DNA of 36,848 nt, from the NCBI GenBank assembly GCA_049794535.1, contig JBARCX010000235.1, positions 1 to 36,848 of the forward strand. The letters are read 5' to 3'. Source of the DNA: JBARCX01 sp049794535 (lineage in GTDB: Bacteria; Pseudomonadota; Gammaproteobacteria; Xanthomonadales; Rhodanobacteraceae). A model generated the notes under the pieces. That model was not told the origin of the DNA and did no database searches. It was given only the letters and a program-made list of their open reading frames with translations. Numbering within the stretch: the first letter of the stretch is position 1; every line of letters begins with the position of its first letter. Shown here piece after piece: positions 8,015 to 14,396 of this stretch. The translations under genes were made by a program, and so were the position numbers.

Positions 8015-8935
8015 ATGTCACTGGATCTGTCCGCCTCCACGCGACTGCTGGTGCTGGCTCCGCATCCTGACGATGAAACCATTGCGACGGGTGGCTTGAT
8101 CCAGCAAGCGTGCGCGGCTGGTGGAAAGGTGCGTGTCGTCCATCTCACGGATGGCGACAACAATCCCTGGCCACAGCGTTGGCTGGAACGACGGTTGCGG
8201 ATTGATGCCAGCGCTCGGCAGCGCTGGGGGCGCCGGCGTCGGGAGGAGGCTGGTTTGGCGCTGCGCGAGCTCGGGCTGACTGAGGCGTCATGGCGTGTCA
8301 TGGGCTGGCCGGATGGCGAGATCACGACTCAACTGGCTGCCAAGAGCAGCGCAATGGTGAATGCCTTGCGGGCCGAGATGGACGACTTTGGTCCCAACTT
8401 AGTGGTTATGCCGTCACTCGGCGATCGGCACCCCGATCATGGCAGTGCCCACGTGTTGTTGCGGCTCGCGCTGGCCACGTATCAAGGGGCGCCAAAAGTG
8501 CTGGCGTACCTGGTGCATGGCCGTGCGGCTGCAGAGGCAGTATGGCTTGAGGTGCCTCTGTCCATCGGGCAGCAGGCCAATAAGCTAGCTGCGTTGGCCT
8601 GCTACCGCACACAAATGGCATTGAGCGGTGGGCGCATGCACGGCATGACCGCTCGGCCTGAGCGTTATGAATGGATAGATCTGGCAGTGCAGGCGTCTGT
8701 CGCCGGAGTGCTTCCGTGGCAGCCATCGGCATGGCTAAGGCACCGGCTGCAGTTGACCTTGGTGGATGCCAGCGGAGTGCGTAGTTGGCGGTGGAGCAGG
8801 GCCCCCTTGCAGCTGAGCGAAGGGGGTAGTTACCGGTTGCAGTGGCCAGAAGTTGCTGGGCCACGTTTTGCACGCCTGCATCTAGACCTTCCTTCCCCCT
8901 GGATTTTCGACCATTGGGGTTGGTGCAGGCTTTAA
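8015..8935 (+). CDS. PIG-L (LmbE-like) family deacetylase
   Basis: Predicted zinc-dependent N-acetyl-sugar deacetylase; the substrate is not deducible. The 306-residue protein has the metal-binding PHPDDE at residues 16-21 and the second motif RHPDH at 138-142, both diagnostic of the LmbE/PIG-L superfamily. After about residue 240 there is a separate, Trp-rich, probably beta-rich tail ending in a WIFDHWGW segment, beyond the core catalytic domain. There is no signal peptide, so it should be cytoplasmic. It sits 3 bases after holB with no clear ribosome binding site, suggesting coupled translation, and 100 bases before pilZ. In Pseudomonas tmk, holB and pilZ are adjacent, so this gene looks inserted into a conserved block. 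A role in glycan or small-thiol metabolism is only a guess. Confidence 0.8.
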   Translation: MSLDLSASTRLLVLAPHPDDETIATGGLIQQACAAGGKVRVVHLTDGDNNPWPQRWLERRLRIDASARQRWGRRRREEAGLALRELGLTEASWRVMGWPDGEITTQLAAKSSAMVNALRAEMDDFGPNLVVMPSLGDRHPDHGSAHVLLRLALATYQGAPKVLAYLVHGRAAAEAVWLEVPLSIGQQANKLAALACYRTQMALSGGRMHGMTARPERYEWIDLAVQASVAGVLPWQPSAWLRHRLQLTLVDASGVRSWRWSRAPLQLSEGGSYRLQWPEVAGPRFARLHLDLPSPWIFDHWGWCRL

Positions 8936-9035
8936 GACGTCATGCTGTGATTGGGTTGGCTTTGCGCGAGGCCATCGGCGTCGCTACGATGGTGGCTGGC
9001 AGATTCGCCGCACTGGCGTTCCACAGGAGCAGGGC

Positions 9036-9389
9036 ATGAACCCCGTCGCGGCCCGTCAGGGCATCATCTCGCTGAAATTCAAAGACACTGCGGCGCTGTA
9101 TAACGCCTATATGCCCTTTCTCAAGCAAGGCGGCCTGTTTGCGCCGACCGCACAGCGTTACACGCTCGGTGATGAAGTGGTGCTGCTGATCAGCTTGATT
9201 GACGAGAGTGAGCGCCTGTCGGTGGCCGGCAAAGTGGCGTGGATTACCCCCGTCGGCGCACAAGGTAATCGCACGGCTGGCATCGGTGTGCAGTTCAACG
9301 AATCCTCTGATGGCGAAGTGGCGCGTAGCCGAATCGAGGCGCTGCTGGCGGGTGTACTTGGCTCCGAGCGACCCACTCATACGATGTAA
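9036..9389 (+). CDS. pilZ: Type IV pilus PilZ protein
   Basis: Small cytoplasmic protein needed for type IV pilus assembly in Pseudomonas and Xanthomonas. At 117 residues it matches the founding PilZ subgroup from end to end, including FLKQGGLFAPT, the YTLGDEV strand, VAGKVAWITPVGAQGN and a C-terminal THTM. The RxxxR and (D/N)xSxxG residues that bind cyclic di-GMP in other PilZ-domain proteins are absent, as in PilZ itself, so it probably does not sense that nucleotide directly. AGGAG at 9025-9029 sits 6 bases before the ATG. A TACGAT element at 8985-8990 could be a -10 box, though without a good -35. Linkage to holB supports the call. Confidence 0.92.
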   Translation: MNPVAARQGIISLKFKDTAALYNAYMPFLKQGGLFAPTAQRYTLGDEVVLLISLIDESERLSVAGKVAWITPVGAQGNRTAGIGVQFNESSDGEVARSRIEALLAGVLGSERPTHTM

Positions 9390-9407
9390 CCGGTTTGCCA
9401 TGATCTA

Positions 9408-9434
9408 ATTCGCATCAGAGAGTGCGGATTTCTT
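9408..9434 (+). terminator. Probable terminator after pilZ
   Basis: A 7-bp stem with one G-T pair (9408-9414 with 9423-9429) and an 8-base loop is followed by TTCTT. It separates the pilZ transcript from the nuo operon. The T tract is short, so efficiency is uncertain. Confidence 0.5.
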
Positions 9435-9456
9435 GCTGTCGAATGGCAATCAAGGC

Positions 9457-9487
9457 TTGTCGTTGCACCCATGCGCGCTGGTACAAT
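9457..9487 (+). promoter_or_regulatory. Candidate promoter of the nuo operon
   Basis: TACAAT at 9482-9487 is a good -10 box. TTGTCG at 9457-9462 is the best -35, with a somewhat long 19-base spacer; TTGCAC at 9463-9468 would be too close. Transcription would start near 9494, leaving a leader of about 140 bases. Confidence 0.45.
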
Positions 9488-9493
9488 GCCGCG

Positions 9494-9635
9494 GTTCCCG
9501 AGTTTGTATCGTGGGAAGTCGGACGCCTGCGGAATGCTTGCAGGTGATCATGGCTGAGAGGCCTGTTTCCCGAATTCCAGACCGTTTACCCCGACGGTCA
9601 CTGATGCGCCCTATGGCGCGGAGGTAAGTTTCATC
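9494..9635 (+). promoter_or_regulatory. Structured 5' leader of the nuo operon
   Basis: The region between the candidate promoter and nuoA has several possible hairpins. TTCCC 9495-9499 can pair with GGGAA 9513-9517, but that GGGAA can instead close a larger domain with TTCCC 9567-9571. CCTGC/GCAGG forms a hairpin near 9526-9545. GACCGT 9580-9585 pairs with ACGGTC 9594-9599. GCGCC 9606-9610 pairs with GGCGC 9615-9619, directly against the GGAGG ribosome binding site at 9620-9624. This suggests post-transcriptional control. I do not recognise it as a known riboswitch. Confidence 0.4.
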
Positions 9636-9992
9636 GTGCTTGCCGAATATTGGCCCGTTTTACTATTCATCGCAGTTGCCACTGGCCTTGGCCTCGCACT
9701 GCTCGCGATCGGCATGCTTGCCGGTCCACGTCGTCCCGAGTCGGACAAGCTCTCGCCCTACGAGTGCGGCTTCGAGGCATTTGAAGATGCCCGCATGCGC
9801 TTCGACGTGCGCTACTACCTGCTTGCCATCCTGTTCATCATCTTCGACCTGGAAATTGCGTTTCTGTTTCCGTGGGCGGTGGTGTTTATGAAGATCGGCA
9901 TCGTCGCGCTGATCGAGATGGCGTTGTTCTTGCTGTTGCTGGTCATTGGCTTTGCCTACGTGTGGAAGAAGGGAGCACTGGAATGGGAGTGA
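9636..9992 (+). CDS. nuoA: NADH-quinone oxidoreductase subunit A
   Basis: Membrane subunit of complex I near the junction with the peripheral arm, close to the quinone tunnel. The 118-residue protein has three predicted membrane segments and the conserved loop KLSPYECGFEAFEDARMRFD, whose Cys-containing stretch is typical of NuoA/ND3, followed by RYYLLAILFIIFDLE. The start is GTG at 9636, set by GGAGG at 9620-9624; no ATG fits the family N-terminus. It opens the 14-gene nuo operon and its end overlaps nuoB by 10 bases, which implies coupled translation. Confidence 0.95.
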   Translation: MLAEYWPVLLFIAVATGLGLALLAIGMLAGPRRPESDKLSPYECGFEAFEDARMRFDVRYYLLAILFIIFDLEIAFLFPWAVVFMKIGIVALIEMALFLLLLVIGFAYVWKKGALEWE

Positions 9993-10540
9993 TCTCCTCC
10001 ATCGATCGGGTGATGCATAACCCGCAGCCGTTGAACGTGGTGGACGATATCCTGCGTCCGGCTGGCGACAACCCGATCATCCAGCGTGGCTTTGCCACCA
10101 CGTCTGTCGACGCACTGATGAACTGGGCACGCACCGGTTCGATGTGGCCGATGACGTTTGGTCTGGCTTGCTGCGCTGTGGAAATGATGCACGCTGGCGC
10201 GGCGCGTTTGGACCTTGACCGCTATGGCGTGATCTTCCGTCCCAGTCCGCGTCAATCCGACGTGATGATCGTAGCTGGCACGCTGGTCAATAAAATGGCC
10301 CCGGCGTTGCGTAAGGTTTACGACCAGATGCCCGAGCCGAAGTGGGTTATTTCGATGGGCAGCTGCGCGAACGGTGGTGGTTATTACCACTACTCCTATT
10401 CCGTGGTGCGCGGCTGTGATCGCATTGTGCCGGTAGACATCTACGTGCCGGGCTGCCCGCCTACGGCCGAGGCGTTGATCCACGGCATTCTGCAGTTGCA
10501 GAAGAAAATCCGTCGTACCAGCACTATCGCGCGTTCCTAA
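9983..10540 (+). CDS. nuoB: NADH-quinone oxidoreductase subunit B
   Basis: Carries cluster N2, the last iron-sulfur centre, which passes electrons to quinone. The 185-residue protein has the four N2 ligands: the adjacent Cys63-Cys64 in GLACCAVE, Cys128 in MGSCANGGG and Cys158 in VPGCPP. The frame is open further upstream to 9872 inside nuoA, but MGVISSIDRVM at 9983 is preferred: it has a GGGAG element 7-11 bases before it and a NuoB-like N-terminus. It overlaps nuoA by 10 bases and is followed by nuoC after a short gap. Confidence 0.96.
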   Translation: MGVISSIDRVMHNPQPLNVVDDILRPAGDNPIIQRGFATTSVDALMNWARTGSMWPMTFGLACCAVEMMHAGAARLDLDRYGVIFRPSPRQSDVMIVAGTLVNKMAPALRKVYDQMPEPKWVISMGSCANGGGYYHYSYSVVRGCDRIVPVDIYVPGCPPTAEALIHGILQLQKKIRRTSTIARS

Positions 10541-10550
10541 AGGCGCAGCC

Positions 10551-11279
10551 ATGATCGATATGCAATCGTCCTCGCTGGCCGAGCGTCTTTCCGCGCGGTT
10601 CGGCGATCTGCTGAAAATCACTACTGTCCGCCGCGAGACCACGGTCGAGCTGGCGGCGTCCGACTTACTCGCTGTAGCGACCGCGCTGCGCGATGAACCG
10701 GGCTTCCGTTTTAGCGAGCTGGTCGACCTGTGTGGTGTCGACTACCTTGGCTACGGCCAGACTGAGTGGGATACCGAGACCGTTTCCGGCACCGGCTTTT
10801 CGCGCGGTGTGGAAGGCGAGGCGCAGGGCCGCTTCACATGGGCCGACCGTCCGCGCAATGTGTCGCAGCCGCGTCGCTTCGCCTCGGTCATTCATCTGTT
10901 GTCGATCGAGTACAACCAGCGTCTACGTCTGCGTGTGTTCTGCGAAGACGACAGCCTGCCGGTGGTGCCGTCGGTGATCGGCATCTGGCCGGGCGTGAAC
11001 TGGTTTGAGCGCGAAGCGTTCGACCTGTACGGCATCATTTTTGATGGTCATCCGGACCTGCGTCGCATCCTTACCGATTACGGTTTTGTCGGCCATCCAT
11101 TCCGCAAAGACTTCCCGCTGATCGGCAACGTCGAAGTGCGTTACGACCCCGAGCAAAAGCGCGTGGTCTATGAGCCGGTGTCGATTGAGCCGCGTGTACT
11201 GGTGCCGCGCGTCATCCGTGATAACGCCGACCTGTTGCAGGCGAAGGCTGAAGCCGCCGACAAGTGGCGGGAGAATTGA
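10551..11279 (+). CDS. nuoC: NADH-quinone oxidoreductase subunit C
   Basis: Peripheral-arm subunit that packs against NuoD and NuoI. The 242-residue protein carries the 30-kDa subunit signature at about 153-189: EREAFDLYGIIFDGHPDLRR followed by DYGFVGHPFRKDFP. Unlike E. coli, where NuoC and NuoD are fused, they are separate genes here. A region at about 69-108 (rich in Gly, Arg and aromatic residues) lengthens the N-terminal half relative to compact NuoC proteins. A second ATG at 10560 is an alternative start. Two bases separate its stop from nuoD. Confidence 0.95.
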   Translation: MIDMQSSSLAERLSARFGDLLKITTVRRETTVELAASDLLAVATALRDEPGFRFSELVDLCGVDYLGYGQTEWDTETVSGTGFSRGVEGEAQGRFTWADRPRNVSQPRRFASVIHLLSIEYNQRLRLRVFCEDDSLPVVPSVIGIWPGVNWFEREAFDLYGIIFDGHPDLRRILTDYGFVGHPFRKDFPLIGNVEVRYDPEQKRVVYEPVSIEPRVLVPRVIRDNADLLQAKAEAADKWREN

Positions 11280-11281
11280 GC

Positions 11282-12535
11282 ATGCAGGAAATTCGCAATT
11301 ACACGATGAACTTCGGCCCGCAGCATCCGGCCGCGCACGGCGTGTTGCGCCTGGTGCTGGAAATGGATGGCGAGACGATTGTTCGTGCTGATCCACACGT
11401 GGGTCTGCTCCATCGCGGTACTGAGAAACTGGCTGAGTCCAAGCCGTTCAATCAGTCGATTGGTTACATGGATCGCCTCGACTACGTGTCGATGATGTGC
11501 AACGAGCACGCCTACGTGAAGGCGATCGAGACCCTGCTGGGTATCGAAGCGCCCGAGCGCGCGCAGTACATCCGTACGATGTTCGACGAGATCACCCGCA
11601 TCCTGAATCACCTGATGTGGCTCGGCTCGAACGCACTCGATCTGGGCGCAATGGCGGTGTTCCTGTACGCGTTCCGTGAGCGCGAAGAACTGATGGACGT
11701 CTACGAGGCGGTGTCGGGCGCGCGTATGCACGCGACGTACTACCGCCCGGGTGGCGTCTACCGCGATCTGCCGAGTCAGATGTCGCAGTACCGCGAGTCG
11801 CCGTGGCATAAGGGCAAGGACCTCAAGCGCCTGAACAGCTGGCGCGAAGGTTCGATGCTCGACTTCCTCGACGCATTCACCGCCGACTTCCCGTCGAAGG
11901 TGGATGAGTACGAAGAGCTGCTCACCAATAACCGTATCTGGAAGCAGCGTACCGTTGGCATCGGCGTGATCTCGCCGGAGCTGGCCCAGCAATGGGGTAT
12001 GACCGGTGCCATGCTGCGTGGTTCGGGGGTTGCGTGGGATCTGCGCAAGAAGCAGCCGTACGCCAAGTACGCCGAGATGGATTTCGACATCCCGGTGGGC
12101 GTCAACGGTGATTGCTACGACCGTTACCTCGTTCGTGTCGAAGAGCTGCGTCAGTCCAATCGCATCATCCAGCAGTGCGTGAAGTGGCTGCGCGCCAATC
12201 CGGGCCCGGTGATGGTGGAGAACTTCAAGGTCGCGCCGCCCAAGCGCGAGGCCATGAAGGAAGACATGGAAGCGTTGATTCACCACTTTAAGTTGTTCAC
12301 CGAAGGCTACGGTGTGCCCGCGGGCGAGACCTATGCTGCGGTCGAAGCACCGAAGGGTGAGTTTGGCTGTTATCTCGTTTCCGATGGCGCGAACAAGCCG
12401 TTCCGTGTGCATTTGCGCGCGCCGGGCTTTGCCCATCTGTCGTCGATCGACCCCATCGTCAGCGGTCATATGCTGGCCGACGTAGTGGCGATGATCGGTA
12501 CCTATGACCTCGTGTTCGGCGAAGTCGATCGCTGA
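11282..12535 (+). CDS. nuoD: NADH-quinone oxidoreductase subunit D
   Basis: The 49-kDa-type subunit that forms the quinone-binding pocket with NuoB. The 417-residue protein begins with the conserved NFGPQHPAAHG loop at residues 10-20, whose histidines line the quinone site, and has the YMDRLDYVSMMCNEHAY block with the conserved Tyr region, ending with the typical DLVFGEVDR tail. The frame opens at 11264, but the ATG at 11282 is preferred, with GGGAG just upstream and the family N-terminus. It starts 2 bases after the nuoC stop. Confidence 0.97.
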   Translation: MQEIRNYTMNFGPQHPAAHGVLRLVLEMDGETIVRADPHVGLLHRGTEKLAESKPFNQSIGYMDRLDYVSMMCNEHAYVKAIETLLGIEAPERAQYIRTMFDEITRILNHLMWLGSNALDLGAMAVFLYAFREREELMDVYEAVSGARMHATYYRPGGVYRDLPSQMSQYRESPWHKGKDLKRLNSWREGSMLDFLDAFTADFPSKVDEYEELLTNNRIWKQRTVGIGVISPELAQQWGMTGAMLRGSGVAWDLRKKQPYAKYAEMDFDIPVGVNGDCYDRYLVRVEELRQSNRIIQQCVKWLRANPGPVMVENFKVAPPKREAMKEDMEALIHHFKLFTEGYGVPAGETYAAVEAPKGEFGCYLVSDGANKPFRVHLRAPGFAHLSSIDPIVSGHMLADVVAMIGTYDLVFGEVDR

Positions 12536-12554
12536 GCCCGGAGGATAAGAACCC

Positions 12555-13082
12555 ATGAAAGCCACCGGAAATTACGAGCAGGTCAGGCACGTCGATCCGT
12601 TCGTCGTGCTTACCGAGCACACCCGTCATCACATCGATCATTGGCTGGGCAAGTTCCCGCCGGATCGCAAGCGCTCGGCGTTGATCCAGGCGTTGTTTGC
12701 CGCACAAGAGCAGAACAACGGTTTCCTCACCGATGAGCTGATCACCGCCGTCGCGAAGTACCTCGACCTACCAGCTGTTTGGGCCTACGAGGTTGCCAGC
12801 TTCTACTCAATGCTGGAGACAAAGCCGGTCGGCCGCAATAACGTCGCGATCTGCACCAATGTCTCGTGCTGGCTCAATGGTGGCGAAGACATCGTGCGCC
12901 ACTGCGAAAAGAAGCTTGGCATCAAGCTCGGCGAGAGCACGGCGGATGGTCGCGTGTATCTGAAGCGTGAAGAAGAATGCATCGCTGCCTGCTCTGCTGC
13001 GCCGGCGATGACGGTGAATGGTCACTACCACGAGCGTCTCACGGCCCAAAAGGTCGACGAGATCCTCGACGGTTTGGAGTAA
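12555..13082 (+). CDS. nuoE: NADH-quinone oxidoreductase subunit E
   Basis: The 24-kDa-type subunit of the NADH dehydrogenase module, which carries the 2Fe-2S cluster N1a. The 175-residue thioredoxin-like protein has the four ligands Cys100, Cys105, Cys142 and Cys146 with the normal spacing (C-x4-C and C-x3-C). The ATG is preceded by GGAGG at about 12540-12544. The gene ends 3 bases before nuoF, whose GGAG ribosome binding site lies inside nuoE. Confidence 0.96.
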   Translation: MKATGNYEQVRHVDPFVVLTEHTRHHIDHWLGKFPPDRKRSALIQALFAAQEQNNGFLTDELITAVAKYLDLPAVWAYEVASFYSMLETKPVGRNNVAICTNVSCWLNGGEDIVRHCEKKLGIKLGESTADGRVYLKREEECIAACSAAPAMTVNGHYHERLTAQKVDEILDGLE

Positions 13083-13085
13083 CTC

Positions 13086-14396
13086 ATGGCAGTCGGACCC
13101 GCACCCCAGGAACATCAGGTTTGCCTGACCACGCTGCATTTTGACAAGCCGTGGGCGATGGACAGCTACACCCAGGTCGGTGGCTACGAAGCGTGGAGAA
13201 AGATCCTCGCTGAGAAGCCCGATCCCACCACGCTGATCGACGAGATCAAGAAGAGCAATCTGCGCGGCCGTGGCGGCGCAGGTTTCCCGACGGGTCTGAA
13301 GTGGTCCTTCATGCCGAAGGGCAACATGCAGAAGTACATCCTCTGCAACTCGGATGAGTCTGAGCCGGGCACCTGCAAGGATCGCGACATCCTGCGTTAC
13401 AACCCGCATTCGGTGATCGAAGGCATGGCGATTGCCTGCTATTGCACCGGTTCAACTGCGGCATACAACTACCTGCGTGGCGAATTTCATCATGAGCCCT
13501 TCGAGCATTTCGAAGAGGCACTGAAGGAGGCCTACGCGGCCGGTCTGCTGGGCAAGAACATACAGGGTACCGGTATCGATATCGATATCTACGGCGCGCT
13601 GGGTGCCGGCGCTTACATCTGCGGCGAAGAAACCGCGCTGATGGAATCGCTCGAAGGCAAGAAGGGCCAGCCGCGCTTCAAACCGCCGTTCCCGGCGAAC
13701 TTTGGCCTGTACGGCAAGCCCAGCACGATCAACAACACCGAGACCTATGCGTCGGTGCCGACGATCCTGCGCAAGGGCGCCGACTGGTTCCTCGCCCAGA
13801 GCAAGACCAAGAACGGTGGCCCGAAGATTTTCTCGGTCTCCGGCTGCGTGCAGAAGGGCGGCAACTTCGAAGTGCCACTCGGCACCACGTTCGACGAGCT
13901 GTTGGAAATGGCCGGCGGTCTGCGTCCGGGCCGTACGCTGAAGGGCGCAATCCCGGGTGGTGTGTCGATGCCGGTGCTCACGGCTGAACAGCTCAAGGGT
14001 CTTCCTTTTGACTACGACACCTTGCGCGATCTCAAAACGGGCCTCGGCTCGGGCGCCATCGTGGTGCTCGATGACACTGTCTGCACGGTGCGTTTCACCC
14101 GTCGCATTTCGCAGTTCTTCCATAAGGAATCCTGCGGTCAGTGCACACCGTGCCGCGAAGGTACCGGCTGGATGCATCGTGTGCTGACACGCATCGTGGA
14201 AGGGCAGGGCACGATGGACGATCTACATCGCCTGAAGGCGATTGCCGGTCAGATCGAAGGCCACACCATCTGCGCATTCGGTGAAGCCGCCGCATGGCCG
14301 GTGCAGGGTTTCCTGCGCCAGTTCTGGCATGAATTTGAGTACTACATCGTCAACGGTCGTTCCATCGTCGACGACAAGCTTGGAGTTGCTGCATGA
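13086..14396 (+). CDS. nuoF: NADH-quinone oxidoreductase subunit F
   Basis: The 51-kDa-type subunit that binds NADH, FMN and cluster N3, where electrons enter complex I. The 436-residue protein has the nucleotide/flavin motif GRGGAGFPTGLKW at 61-73, the second glycine-rich block ALGAGAYICGEETALMESLE at 171-190, and the N3 ligands Cys350, Cys353, Cys356 and Cys396 (ESCGQCTPCREG). A short extension of about 15 residues precedes the conserved domain. The start is supported by GGAG inside nuoE. Its stop overlaps nuoG by 4 bases. Confidence 0.97.
   Translation: MAVGPAPQEHQVCLTTLHFDKPWAMDSYTQVGGYEAWRKILAEKPDPTTLIDEIKKSNLRGRGGAGFPTGLKWSFMPKGNMQKYILCNSDESEPGTCKDRDILRYNPHSVIEGMAIACYCTGSTAAYNYLRGEFHHEPFEHFEEALKEAYAAGLLGKNIQGTGIDIDIYGALGAGAYICGEETALMESLEGKKGQPRFKPPFPANFGLYGKPSTINNTETYASVPTILRKGADWFLAQSKTKNGGPKIFSVSGCVQKGGNFEVPLGTTFDELLEMAGGLRPGRTLKGAIPGGVSMPVLTAEQLKGLPFDYDTLRDLKTGLGSGAIVVLDDTVCTVRFTRRISQFFHKESCGQCTPCREGTGWMHRVLTRIVEGQGTMDDLHRLKAIAGQIEGHTICAFGEAAAWPVQGFLRQFWHEFEYYIVNGRSIVDDKLGVAA

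Noticed and set aside
9550..9565. CTGAGA-like stretch in the nuoA leader, suggestive of a TPP riboswitch
   Set aside because: The remaining conserved parts of the TPP aptamer are missing and the downstream genes have no thiamine link.
11168..12565. 465-codon open frame on the minus strand opposite nuoD
   Set aside because: It is an antisense shadow of nuoD caused by codon bias; its His/Arg-rich translation resembles no family, and nuoD is certain.
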